Source: Megachile rotundata (Eukaryota; Arthropoda; Insecta; Hymenoptera; Megachilidae). Taken from it: a DNA stretch of 64,000 bases. The notes beneath the pieces are model-generated. The model ran no database searches, was not told the DNA's origin, and saw only the letters and a program-made list of their open reading frames with translations. Positions 1 to 11,755 of the stretch are shown piece by piece (the stretch's first letter is position 1; every line of letters starts with the position of its first letter). Where the stretch lies: the NCBI RefSeq assembly GCF_050947335.1, contig NW_027473697.1, positions 109,170-173,169 of the forward strand, in the 5' to 3' direction. Both the position numbers and the translations under genes were made by a program.

Positions 1-83
1 TATAAGCATAATATGGCTAATAATATGAGTTAGATTGATAATAATAAGAGTAATGAGTATAGTAATTGTCGTTCTATCGATCA
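1..83 (+). repeat. Reference monomer, type A (taagc head, GTT tail)
   Basis: This unit is used here to number the monomer. The head TATAAGCATAATATGGC is at 1-17. The middle 18-69 has no C at all and is rich in TAA and TAG words. The tail TGTCGTTCTATCGATCA is at 67-83. The unit contains ATCGAT at 76-81 and an overlapping GATC. Near relatives of this type, differing mostly at unit positions 54-57 (gag, aag, ggg, acg), are the commonest monomers in the window. The middle looks internally sub-repetitive, with TAATAAGAG, TAATAAGTAT and AGTAATTG at steps of about 10 bases. An origin from a shorter repeat is possible but not provable from this. Confidence 0.9.
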
Positions 84-166
84 TATGAGCATAATATGAC
101 TAATAATATGAGTTAGATTGATAATAATAAGAGCAATAAGTATAGTAATTGTCGTCCTATCGATCA
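84..166 (+). repeat. Representative monomer, type D (tgagc head, atatgac, GTCC tail)
   Basis: This type has TATGAGCATAATATGAC at its head and usually GTCGTCC in place of GTCGTTC in the tail. It recurs throughout the window, for example near 4070, 7975, 12030, 21415, 33030 and 62245. It is often followed by a type C monomer (aaagat) or by a unit with the CGATCG junction. This particular copy also carries agagcaat in the middle, a change that recurs near 14656, 18723, 21794, 23703, 27604, 28434, 30924 and 33414. Those sites mark copies of the same ancestral segment. Confidence 0.85.
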
Positions 167-249
167 TATAAGCATAATATGGCTAAAGATATGAGTTAGA
201 TTGATAATAATAAGAGTAATAAGTATAGTAATTGTCGTTCTATCGATCA
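167..249 (+). repeat. Representative monomer, type C (ggctaaagatatgag)
   Basis: The TAATAATATGAG of the reference unit is replaced by TAAAGATATGAG. The type is found throughout and usually follows a monomer ending in GTCGTCC, so the GTCC tail and the aaagat middle travel as a linked pair. Derived versions are seen: agatatgattt (for example 7491, 9647, 11567), agatatgtgt or agatatgtgc (from 42681 on), agatatgagct (from 38035 on) and the single-lineage form aaagaattg (9312-32387). Confidence 0.85.
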
Positions 250-451
250 TATCTGCATAATATGACTAATAATATGAGTTGGATTGATAATAATAAGAGT
301 AATAAGTATAGTAATTGTCGTTCTATCGATCATATCTGCATAATGTGGCTAATAATATGAGTTAGATTGATAATAGTAAGAGTAATAAGTATAGTAATTG
401 TCGTTCTATCGATCATATGAGCATAATATGACTAATAATATGAGTTAGATT

Positions 452-460
452 GATAAAATA
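452..460 (+). other. One-base deletion that shifts the 83-bp register
   Basis: The monomer middle reads GATAAAATAAGAG here instead of GATAATAATAAGAG, losing one base. The head GC moves from 421 to 503, a step of 82. This is the first of the four length changes needed to explain the register difference between the two ends of the window. Confidence 0.9.
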
Positions 461-580
461 AGAGTAATAAGTATAGTAATGGTCGTCCTATCGATCGTAT
501 AAGCATAATGTGGCTAAAGATATGAGTTAGATTGATAATAATAAGAGTAATAAGTATAGTAATTGTCGTTCCATCGATCA

Positions 581-663
581 TATCTGCATAACATGGTTAA
601 TAATATGAATTAGATTGATAATAGTGAGTGTAATATGTATAGTAATTGTCAATCTATCGATCA
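581..663 (+). repeat. Representative monomer, type B (tctgc head, acatggtt, gtgagtg)
   Basis: This is the most distinct common subtype. It has a TATCTGCATAACATGGTT head, GATAATAGTGAGTGTAAT in the middle, and TGTCAAT or TGTCCAT instead of TGTCGTT in the tail, so it loses one of the two CpG sites of the reference unit. It recurs every few monomers along the whole array. It generally follows a unit ending in GTCGTTC, GTCGTAC or GTCGTTCC. A later variant ends in AGAAATTGTC (for example 2634, 12250, 38988, 49195) or AGAGATTGTC (45959, 52101, 54093, 57413, 60484). Confidence 0.88.
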
Positions 664-746
664 TATATGCATAATATGGCTAATAATATGAATTAAATTG
701 ATAATAATAAGAGTAGTGAGTATAGTAATTGTCATTCTATCGATCA
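664..746 (+). repeat. Representative monomer, type H (tatatgc head, gaatta)
   Basis: The head is TATATGCATAATATGGC, which creates the palindrome ATGCAT, and the middle has ATATGAATTA where most units have ATATGAGTTA. It generally follows a type B unit. In the left half it carries gaattaaattg and, after the first copy, ggccaata (for example 3667, 4331, 7317, 9475, 25828, 32550). In the right half it carries gaattagattg with ggctaata and is often reached through GATCAGATATGC (2653, 39007, 43075, 44733, 50877, 63241). Confidence 0.85.
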
Positions 747-939
747 TATAAGCATAATATGGCTAATAATATGAGTTAGATTGATAATAATAAGTGTAAT
801 AAGTATAGTAATTGTCGTCCTATCGATCATATAAGCATAATATGGCTAAAGATATGAGTTAGATTGATAATAATAAGAGTAATAAGTATAGTAATTGTCG
901 TTCTATCGATCATGTAAGCATAATATGGCAAATAATATG

Positions 940-2505
940 AGTTAGATTGATAATAATAAGAGTAATAAGTATAGTAATTGTCGTTCTATCGATTATATAA
1001 GCATAATATGGCTAATAATATGAGTTAGATTGATAATAATAAGAGTAATACGTATAGTAATTGTCGTACTATCGAACATATCTGCATAACATGGTTAATA
1101 ATATGAGTTAGATTGAGAATAGTGAGTGTAATATGTATAGTAATTGTCCCTCTATCGATCATATATGCATAATATTCCTAATAATATGAATTAGATTGAT
1201 AATAATAAGAGTAATGAGTATAGTAATTGTCGTTCTATCGATCATATAAGCATAATATGGCTAATAATATGAGTTAGATTGATAATAATAAGAGTAATAC
1301 GTATAGTAATTGTCGTACTATCGAACATATCTGCATAACATGGTTAATAATATGAGTTAGATTGATAATAGTGAGTGTAATATGTATAGTAATTGTCCAT
1401 CTATCGATCATATAAGCATAATATGGCTAATAATATGAGTTAGATTGATAATAATAAGAGTAATGGGTATAGTAATTGTCGTTCTATCGATCATATAAGC
1501 GCAATATGGCTAATAATATGAGTTAGATTGATAATAATAAGAGTAATAAGTATAGTAATTGTCGTTCTATCGATCATATCTGCATAATATGACTAATAAT
1601 ATGAGTTAGATTGATAATAATAAGAGTAATAAGTATAGTAATTGTCGTCCTATCGATCATATCTGCATAATGTGGCTAATAATATGAGTTAGATTGATAA
1701 TAGTAAGAGTAATAAGTATAGTAATTGTCGTTCTATCGATCATATAAGCATAATATGGCAAATAATATGAGTTAGATTGATAATAATAAGAGTAATAAGT
1801 ATAGTAATTGTCGTCCTATCGATCATATAAGCATAATATGGCTAAAGATATGAGTTAGATTGATAATAATAAGAGTAATAAGTATAGTAATTGTCGTTCT
1901 ATCGATCATATAAGCATAATATGGCTAATAATATGAGTTAGATTGATAATAATAAGAGTAATACGTATAGTAATTGTCGTACTATCGAACATATCTGCAT
2001 AACATGGTTAATAATATGAGTTAGATTGATAATAGTGAGTGTAATATGTATAGTAATTGTCCATCTATCGATCATATATGCATAATATGGCTAATAATAT
2101 GAATTAGATTGATAATAATAAGAGTAATGAGTATAGTAATTGTCGTTCTATCGATCATATAAGCATAATATGGCTAATAATATGAGTTAGATTGATAGTA
2201 ATAAGAGTAATACGTATAGTAATTGTCGTACTATCGAACATATCTGCATAACATGGTTAATAATATGAGTTAGATTGATAATAGTGAGTGTAATATGTAT
2301 AGTAATTGTCCATCTATCGATCATATAAGCATAATATGGCTAATAATATGAGTTAGATTGATAATAATAAGAGTAATGGGTATAGTAATTGTCGTTCTAT
2401 CGATCATATAAGCGCAATATGGCTAATAATATGAGTTAGATTGATAATAATAAGAGTAATAAGTATAGTAATTGTCGTTCTATCGATCATATCTGCATAA
2501 TATGG
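940..2505 (+). repeat. Duplication of an 11-monomer period (913 bp)
   Basis: Bases 940-1592 reappear at 1853-2505 with an offset of 913 bp (11 x 83). Markers are CGAAC at 1073/1986 and 1322/2235 and GCGCAAT at 1499/2412. The copies have accumulated many differences, including gagaatag at 1114, tgtccctc at 1147, atattcct at 1172 and gatagtaat at 2195, so this is one of the older duplications in the window. Confidence 0.85.
996..1078 (+). repeat. Representative monomer, type T (aatacg middle, GTCGTAC tail)
   Basis: This type has AGTAATACGTATAG in the middle and TGTCGTACTATCG in the tail, and is nearly always followed by a type B unit. T-B is therefore a stable dimer in this array (for example 5120-5220, 6530-6620, 8680-8780, 25050-25140). 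The early copies have CGAACAT instead of CGATCAT at the tail (1073, 1322, 1986, 2235), which destroys the otherwise conserved GATC and ATCGAT. Later copies have the normal tail. Confidence 0.83.
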
Positions 2506-2987
2506 TTAATAATATGAGTTAGATTGATAATAATAAGAGTAATAAGTATAGTAATTGTCGTTCTGTCGATCATATCTGCACAACATGGTTAATAATATGA
2601 GTTAGATTGATAATAGTGAGTGTAATAAGTATAGAAATTGTCGTTCTATCGATCAGATATGCATAATATGGCTAATAATATGAATTAGATTGATAATAAT
2701 AAGAGTAATAAGCATAGTAATTGTCGTTCTATCGATCATATCTGCATAATATGGTTAATAATATGAGTTAGATTGATAATAATAAGAGTAATAAGTAGAG
2801 TAATTGTCGTTCTATCGATCATATCGGCATAACATGGTTAATAATATGAGTTAGATTGATAATAGTGAGTGTAATAAGTATAGAAATTGTCCATCTATCG
2901 ATCATATAAGCATAATATGGCTAATAATATGAGTTAGATTGATAATAATAAGAGTAATGGGTATAGTAATTGTCGTTCTATCGATCA

Positions 2988-3070
2988 TATAAGCACAATA
3001 TGGCTAATAATATGAGTTAGATTGATAATAATAAGAGTAATAAGTATAGTAATTGTCGTTCTATCGATTA
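2988..3070 (+). repeat. Representative monomer, type G (gcacaat head)
   Basis: The head reads TATAAGCACAATATGGC, with a CACAAT core where most units have CATAAT. It generally follows a unit with gtaatgggtatag or gtaatgagtatag. A sister form with GCGCAAT occurs at 1499, 2412 and near 9881, suggesting two steps (T to C, or T to G) at the same site. Later examples include 5307, 6717, 8296, 15857, 20171, 24654, 41505, 49804 and 61010. Confidence 0.8.
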
Positions 3071-4810
3071 TATCTGCATAATATGACTAATAATATGAGT
3101 TAGATTGATAATAATAAGAGTAATAAGTATAGTAATTGTCGTCCTATCGATCATATAAGAATAATATGGCTAAAGATATGAGTTAGATTGATAATAACAA
3201 GAGTAATAAGAATAGTAATTGTCGGTCTATCGATCATATAAGCATAATATGGCTAATAATATGAGTTAGATTGATAATAATAAGAGTAATAAGTATAGTA
3301 ATTGTCGTTCTATCGATCATATGAGCATAATATGACTAATAATATGAGTTAGATTGATAAGAATAAGAGTAATGGGTATAGTAATTGTCGTTCTATCGAT
3401 CCTATAAGCACAATATGGCTAATAATATGAGTTAGATTGATAATAATAAGAGTAATAAGTATAGTAATGGTCGTCCTATCGATCGTATAAGCATAATGTG
3501 GCTAAAGATATGAGTTAGATTGATAATAATAAGAGTAATAAGTATAGTAATTGTCGTTCCATCGATCATATCTGCATAACATGGTTAATAATATGAATTA
3601 GATTGATAATAGTGAGTGTAATATGTATAGTAATTGTCAATCTATCGATCATATATGCATAATATGGCCAATAATATGAATTAAATTGATAATAATAAGA
3701 GTAGTGAGTATAGTAATTGTCGTTCTATCGATCCTATAAGCACAATATGGCTAATAATATGAGTTAGATTGATAATAATAAGAGTACTAAGTATAGTAAT
3801 TGTCGTTCTATCGATCATATCTGCATAATATGATTAATAATATGAGTTAGATTGATAATAATAAGAGTAATAAGTATAGTAATTGTCGTTCTATCGATCA
3901 TATCTGCATAACATGGTTAATGATATGAGTTAGATTGATAATAGTGAGTGTAATATGTATAGTAATTGTCAATCTATCGATCATATAAGCATAATATGGC
4001 GAATAATATGAGTTAAATTGATAATAATAAGAGTAATGAGTATAGTAATTGTCGTTCTATCGATCATATGAGCATAATATGACTAATAATATGAGTTAGA
4101 TTGATAATAATAAGAGTAATAAGTATAGTAATGGTCGTCCAATCGATCGTATAAGCATAATGTGGCTAAAGATATGAGTTAGATTGATAATAATAAGAGT
4201 AATAAGTATAGTAATAGTCGTTCCATCGATCATATCTGCAAAACATGGTTAATAATATGAATTAGATTGATAATAGTGAGTGTAATATGTATAGTAATTG
4301 TCAATCTATCGATCATATATGCATAATATGGCCAATAATATGAATTAAATTGATAATAATAAGAGTAGTGAGTATAGTAATTGTCGTTCTATCGATCATA
4401 TAAGCATAATATGGCTAATAATATGAGTTAGATTGATAATAATAAGAGTAATAAGTATAGTAATTGTCGTCCTATCGATCATATAAGCATAATATGGCTA
4501 AAGATATGAGTTAGATTGATAATAATAGAAATAATAAGTATAGTAATTGTCGTTCTATCGATCATATCTGCATAATATGACTAATAATATGAGTTAGATT
4601 GATAATAATAAGAGTAATAAGTATAGTAATTGTCGTCCTATCGATCATATAAGCATAATATGGCTAAAGATATGAGTTAGATTGATAATAATAAGTGTAA
4701 TACGTATAGTAATTGTCGTACTATCGATCATATCTGCATAACATGGTTAATAATATGAGTCAGATTGATAATAGTGAGTGTAATATGTATAGTAATTGTC
4801 CATCTATCGA

Positions 4811-4819
4811 TCATTAAGC
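4811..4819 (+). other. One-base deletion, tcattaagc
   Basis: The monomer junction reads TCATTAAGC instead of TCATATAAGC, one base shorter. The next monomer also carries a private change, ATGACTTAG for ATGAGTTAG. The same pair of changes recurs at 6221, so this deletion was copied together with its segment. The distance between the two copies, 1410 bp, is 17 x 83 minus 1, as expected if one deletion lies between them. Confidence 0.9.
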
Positions 4820-6220
4820 ATAATATGGCTAATAATATGACTTAGATTGATAATAATAAGAGTAATGAGTATAGTAATTGTCGTTCTATCGATCATATGA
4901 GCATAATATGACTAATAATATGAGTTAGATTGATAATAATAAGAGTAATAAGTATAGTAATTGTCGTTCTATCGATCATATCTGCATAATATGACTAATA
5001 ATATGAGTTGGATTGATAATAATAAGAGTAATAAGTATAGTAATTGTCGTTCTATCGATCATATAAGCATAATATGGCTAATAATATGAGTTAGATTGAT
5101 AATAATAAGAGTAATACGTATAGTAATTGTCGTACTATCGATCATATCTGCATAACATGGTTAATAATATGAGTTAGATTGATAATAGTGAGTGTAATAT
5201 GTATAGTAATTGTCCATCTATCGATCATATAAGCATAATATGGCTAATAATATGAGTTAGATTGATAAGAATAAGAGTAATGGGTATAGTAATTGTCGTT
5301 CTATCGATCCTATAAGCACAATATGGCTAATAATATGAGTTAGATTGATAATAATAAGAGTACTAAGTATAGTAATTGTCGTTCTATCGATCATATCTGC
5401 ATAATATGATTAATAATATGAGTTAGATTGATAATAATAAGAGTAATAAGTATAGTAATTGTCGTTCTATCGATCATATCTGCATAATATGACTAATAAT
5501 ATGAGTTAGATTGATAATAATAAGAGTAATAAGTATAGTAATTGTCGTCCTATCGATCATATAAGCATAATATGGCTAAAGATATGAGTTAGATTGATAA
5601 TAATAAGAGTAATACGTATAGTAATTGTCGTACTATCGATCATATCTGCATAACATGGTTAATAATATGAGTCAGATTGATAATAGTGAGTGTAATATGT
5701 ATAGTAATTGTCCATCTATCGATCATATAAGCATAATATGGCTAATAATATGAGTTAGATTGATAATAATAAGAGTAATGAGTATAGTAATTGTCGTTCT
5801 ATCGATCATATCTGCATAATATGACTAATAATATGAGTTGGATTGATAATAATAAGAGTAATAAGTATAGTAATTGTCGTCCTATCGATCATATAAGCAT
5901 AATATGGCTAAAGATATGAGTTAGATTGATAATAATAGAAATAATAAGTATAGTAATTGTCGTTCTATCGATCATATCTGCATAATATGACTAATAATAT
6001 GAGTTAGATTGATAATAATAAGAGTAATAAGTATAGTAATTGTCGTCCTATCGATCATATAAGCATAATATGGCTAAAGATATGAGTTAGATTGATAATA
6101 ATAAGAGTAATACGTATAGTAATTGTCGTACTATCGATCATATCTGCATAACATGGTTAATAATATGAGTCAGATTGATAATAGTGAGTGTAATATGTAT
6201 AGTAATTGTCCATCTATCGA

Positions 6221-6229
6221 TCATTAAGC
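6221..6229 (+). other. One-base deletion, tcattaagc (copy of the one at 4811)
   Basis: The sequence and flanking ATGACTTAG monomer match those at 4811. It marks the second copy of the 17-monomer duplication and accounts for the third register shift. Confidence 0.9.
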
Positions 6230-8040
6230 ATAATATGGCTAATAATATGACTTAGATTGATAATAATAAGAGTAATGAGTATAGTAATTGTCGTTCTATC
6301 GATCATATGAGCATAATATGACTAATAATATGAGTTAGATTGATAATAATAAGAGTAATAAGTATAGTAATTGTCGTTCTATCGATCATATCTGCATAAT
6401 ATGACTAATAATATGAGTTGGATTGATAATAATAAGAGTAATAAGTATAGTAATTGTCGTTCTATCGATCATATAAGCATAATATGGCTAATAATATGAG
6501 TTAGATTGATAATAATAAGAGTAATACGTATAGTAATTGTCGTACTATCGATCATATCTGCATAACATGGTTAATAATATGAGTTAGATTGATAATAGTG
6601 AGTGTAATATGTATAGTAATTGTCCATCTATCGATCATATAAGCATAATATGGCTAATAATATGAGTTAGATTGATAAGAATAAGAGTAATGGGTATAGT
6701 AATTGTCGTTCTATCGATCCTATAAGCACAATATGGCTAATAATATGAGTTAGATTGATAATAATAAGAGTACTAAGTATAGTAATTGTCGTTCTATCGA
6801 TCATATCTGCATAATATGATTAATAATATGAGTTAGATTGATAATAATAAGAGTAATAAGTATAGTAATTGTCGTTCTATCGATCATATCTGCATAACAT
6901 GGTTAATGATATGAGTTAGATTGATAATAGTGAGTGTAATATGTATAGTAATTGTCAATCTATCGATCATATAAGCATAATATGGCGAATAATATGAGTT
7001 AAATTGATAATAATAAGAGTAATGAGTATAGTAATTGTCGTTCTATCGATCATATGAGCATAATATGACTAATAATATGAGTTAGATTGATAATAATAAG
7101 AGTAATAAGTATAGTAATGGTCGTCCTATCGATCGTATAAGCATAATGTGGCTAAAGATATGAGTTAGATTGATAATAATAAGAGTAATAAGTATAGTAA
7201 TTGTCGTTCCATCGATCATATCTGCATAACATGGTTAATAATATGAATTAGATTGATAATAGTGAGTGTAATATGTATAGTAATTGTCAATCTATTGATC
7301 ATATATGCATAATATGGCCAATAATATGAATTAAATTGATAATAATAAGAGTAGTGAGTATAGTAATTGTCGTTCTATCGATCATATAAGCATAATATGG
7401 CTAATAATATGAGTTAGATTGATAATAATAAGAGTAATAAGTATAGTAATTGTCGTCCTATCGATCATATAAGCATAATATGGCTAAAGATATGATTTAG
7501 ATTGATAATAATAAGAGTAATAAGTATAGTAATTGTCGTTCTATCGATCATATCTGCATAATATGACTAATAATATGAGTTAGATTGATAATAATAAGAG
7601 TAATAAGTATAGTAATTGTCGTCCTATCGATCATATAAGCATAATATGGCTAAAGATATGAGTTAGATTGATAATAATAAGAGTAATACGTATAGTAATT
7701 GTCGTACTATCGATCATATCTGCATAACATGGTTAATAATATGAGTCAGATTGATAATAGTGAGTGTAATATGTATAGTAATTGTCCATCTATCGATCAT
7801 ATAAGCATAATATGGCTAATAATATGAGTTAGATTGATAATAATATAAGTAATGAGTATAGTAATTGTCGTTCTATCGATCATATGAGCATAATATGACT
7901 AATAATATGAGTTAGATTGATAATAATAAGAGTAATAAGTATAGTAATGGTCGTCCTATCGATCATATGAGCATAATATGACTAATAATATGAGTTAGAT
8001 TGATAATAATAAGAGTAATAAGTATAGTAATTGTCGTTCT

Positions 8041-11000
8041 ATCGATCATATCTGCATAATATGGTTAATAATATGAGTTAGATTGATAATAATAAGAGTA
8101 ATAAGTATAGTAATTGTCGTTCTATCGATCATATCTGCATAACATGGTTAATAATATGAGTTAGATTGATAATAGTGAGTGTAATAAGTATAGAAATTGT
8201 CCATCTATCGATCATATAAGCATAATATGGCTAATAATATGAGTTAGATTGATAATAATAAGAGTAATGGGTATAGTAATTGTCGTTCTATCGATCATAT
8301 AAGCACAATATGGCTAATAATATGAGTTAGATTGATAATAATAAGAGTAATAAGTATAGTAATTGTCGTTCTATCGATTATATCTGCATAATATGACTAA
8401 TAATATGAGTTAGATTGATAATAATAAGAGTAATAAGTATAGTAATTGTCGTCCTATCGATCATATAAGCATAATATGGCTAAAGATATGAGTTAGATTG
8501 ATAATAACAAGAGTAATAAGTGTAGTAATTGTCGGTCTATCGATCATATAAGCATAATATGGCTAATAATATGAGTTAGATTGATAATAATAAGAGTAAT
8601 AGGTATAGTAATTGTCGTTCTATCGATCATATAAGCATAATATGGCTAATAATATGAGTTAGATTGATAATAATAAGAGTAATACGTATAGTAATTGTCG
8701 TACTATCGATCATATCTGCATAACATGGTTAATAATATGAGTTAGATTGATAATAGTGAGTGTAATATGTATAGTAATTGTCCATCTATCGATCATATAA
8801 GCATAATATGGCTAATAATATGAGTTAGATTGATAAGAATAAGAGTAATGGGTATAGTAATTGTCGTTCTATCGATCATATAAGCACAATATGGCTAATA
8901 ATATGAGTTAGATTGATAACAATAAGAGTAATAAGTATAGTAATTGTCGTTCTATCGATCATATCTGCATAATATGGTTAATAATATGAGTTAGATTGAT
9001 AATAATAAGAGTAATAAGTATAGTAATTGTCGTTCTATCGATCATATCTGCATAACATGGTTAATAATATGAGTTAGATTGATAATAGTGAGTGTAATAT
9101 GTATAGTAATTGTCAATCTATCGATCATATAAGCATAATATGGCTAATAATATGAGTTAAATTGATAATAATAAGAGTAATGAGTATAGTAATTGTCGTT
9201 CTATCGATCATATGAGCATAATATGACTAATAATATGAGTTAGATTGATAATAATAAGAGTAATAAGTATAGTAATGGTCGTCCTATCGATCGTATAAGC
9301 ATAATGTGGCTAAAGAATTGAGTTAGATTGATAATAATAAGAGTAATAAGTATAGTAATTGTCGTTCCATCGATCATATCTGCATAACATGGTTAATAAT
9401 ATGAATTAGATTGATAATAGTGAGTGTAATATGTATAGTAATTGTCAATCTATTGATCATATATGCATAATATGGCCAATAATATGAATTAAATTGATAA
9501 TAATAAGAGTAGTGAGTATAGTAATTGTCGTTCTATCGATCATATAAGCATAATATGGCTAATAATATGAGTTAGATTGATAATAATAAGAGTAATAAGT
9601 ATAGTAATTGTCGTCCTATCGATCATATAAGCATAATATGGCTAAAGATATGATTTAGATTGATAATAATAAGAGTAATAAGTATAGTAATTGTCGTTCT
9701 ATCGATCATATCTGCATAATATGACTAATAATATGAGTTAGATTGATAATAATAAGAGTAATAAGTATAGTAATTGTCGTCCTATCGATCATATAAGCAT
9801 AATATGGCTAAAGATATGAGTTAGATTGATAATAATAAGAGTAATGGGTATAGTAATTGTCGTTCTATCGATCACATAAGCGCAATATGGCTAATAATAT
9901 GAGTTAGATTGATAATAATAAGAGTAATGAGTATAGTAATTGTCGTTCTATCGATCATATATGCATAATATGGTTAATAATATGAGTTAGATTGATAATA
10001 ATAAGAGTAACAAGTATAGGTAATTGTCGTTCTGTCGATCATATCTGCATAACATGGTTAATAATATGAGTTAGATTGATAATAGTGAGTGTAATAAGTA
10101 TAGAAATTGTCCACCTATCGATCATATAAGCATAATATGGCTAATAATATGAGTTAGATTGATAATAATAAGAGTAATGGGTATAGTAATTGTCGTTCTA
10201 TCGATCATATAAGCACAATATGGCTAATAATATGAGTTCGATTGATAATAATAAGAGTAATAAGTATAGTAATTGTCGTTCTATCGATTATATCTGCATA
10301 ATATGACTAATAATATGAGTTAGATTGATAATAATAAGAGTAATAAGTATAGTAATTGTCGTCCTATCGATCATATAAGCATAATATGGCTAAAGATATG
10401 AGTTAGATTGATAATAACAAGAGTAATAAGTGTAGTAATTGTCGGTCTATCGATCATATAAGCATAATATGGCTAATAATATGAGTTAGATTGATAATAA
10501 TAAGAGTAATAAGTATAGTAATTGTCGTTCTATCGATCATATAAGCATAATATGGCTAATAATATGAGTTAGATTGATAATAATAAGAGTAATACGTATA
10601 GTAATTGTCGTACTATCGATCATATCTGCATAACATGGTTAATAATATGAGTTAGATTGATAATAGTGAGTGTAATATGTATAGTAATTGTCCATCTATC
10701 GATCATATAAGCATAATATGGCTAATAATATGAGTTAGATTGATAAGAATAAGAGTAATGGGTATAGTAATTGTCGTTCTATCGATCATATAAGCACAAT
10801 ATGGCTAATAATATGAGTTAGATTGATAACAATAAGAGTAATAAGTATAGTAATTGTCGTTCTATCGATCATATCTGCATAATATGGTTAATAATATGAG
10901 TTAGATTGATAATAATAAGAGTAATAAGTATAGTAATTGTCGTTCTATCGATCATATCTGCATAACATGGTTAATAATATGAGTTAGATTGATAATAGTC

Positions 11001-11755
11001 AGTGTAATATGTATAGTAATTGTCAATCTATCGATCATATAAGCATAATATGGCTAATAATATGAGTTAAATTGATAATAATAAGAGTAATGAGTATAGT
11101 AATTGTCGTTCTATCGATCATATGAGCATAATATGACTAATAATATGAGTTAGATTGATAATAATAAGAGTAATAAGTATAGTAATGGTCGTCCTATCGA
11201 TCGTATAAGCATAATGTGGCTAAAGAATTGAGTTAGATTGATAATAATAAGAGTAATAAGTATAGTAATTGTCGTTCCATCGATCATATCTGCATAACAT
11301 GGTTAATAATATGAATTAGATTGATAATAGTGAGTGTAATATGTATAGTAATTGTCAATCTATTGATCATATATGCATAATATGGCCAATAATATGAATT
11401 AAATTGATAATAATAAGAGTAGTGAGTATAGTAATTGTCGTTCTATCGATCATATAAGCATAATATGGCTAATAATATGAGTTAGATTGATAATAATAAG
11501 AGTAATAAGTATAGTAATTGTCGTCCTATCGATCATATAAGCATAATATGGCTAAAGATATGATTTAGATTGATAATAATAAGAGTAATAAGTATAGTAA
11601 TTGTCGTTCTATCGATCATATCTGCATAATATGACTAATAATATGAGTTAGATTGATAATAATAAGAGTAATAAGTATAGTAATTGTCGTCCTATCGATC
11701 ATATAAGCATAATATGGCTAAAGATATGAGTTAGATTGATAATAATAAGAGTAAT
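8041..11755 (+). repeat. Tandem duplication of a 23-monomer unit (1910 bp)
   Basis: Bases 8041-9845 match 9951-11755. Markers are ATAACAAGAG (8505 and 10415), TGTAGTAATTGTCGGTC (8521 and 10431), GATAAGAATAAGAG (8832 and 10742) and AAAGAATTG (9312 and 11222). Differences noticed include ataggtat at 8601, gagttcg at 10236, cacctat near 10111 and agtcagtg near 10998. At the first copy's end the array switches to a gggtatag unit with CACATAAGCGCAAT, which looks like the recombination junction. Confidence 0.85.
10011..10024 (+). other. One-base insertion, tataggtaattg
   Basis: The monomer reads AAGTATAGGTAATTG instead of AAGTATAGTAATTG, one extra G at about 10020. It restores one base of register. 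Distances measured across it are 1 more than a multiple of 83 (for example 9312 to 11222 is 1910, or 23 x 83 plus 1). From here to 64000 every marker spacing I measured is an exact multiple of 83. Confidence 0.9.

Larger units (their letters stand above)
455..3738 (+). repeat. Cassette duplicated 36 monomers apart (2988 bp)
   Basis: The run 455-750 reappears at 3443-3738. It contains ATGGTCGTCC, the CGATCGTATAAGC junction, GTTCCATCG (568 and 3556), a type B unit and a gaattaaattg unit. A further copy starts near 4107 (GTTCC at 4220, offset 3652 = 44 x 83). This is the left-most appearance of a cassette that returns many times up to 32.6 kb. Confidence 0.8.
4441..6897 (+). repeat. Duplication of a 17-monomer period (1410 bp)
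   Basis: Bases 4441-5487 reappear at 5851-6897, about 12.6 monomers, with an offset of 1410 (17 x 83 minus the copied deletion). The only difference I noticed is aagtgtaat at 4694 against aagagtaat at 6104. Shared private markers are AATAGAAATAATAAG (4524 and 5934), TCATTAAGC (4811 and 6221), ATGACTTAG and GATCCTATAAGC (5307 and 6717). The low divergence shows that this event is recent although it lies in the otherwise older left end. Confidence 0.88.
3780..7550 (+). repeat. Block copied 36 monomers apart (2986 bp)
   Basis: Sequence from about 3780 to 4560 matches about 6766 to 7550. Private markers shared by both are GGTTAATGATATG (3916 and 6902), ATGGCGAATAAT near 3999 and 6985, and the GTTCC cassette (4220 and 7206). 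The offset of 2986 is 36 x 83 minus the two deletions at 4811 and 6221. The second copy differs by CTATTGATC instead of CTATCGATC near 7273. Confidence 0.83.

Noticed and set aside
40..50. Independent TAA microsatellite
   Set aside because: The ATAATAATAAG run is a fixed part of the monomer and does not vary in copy number, apart from the single deletion near 455.
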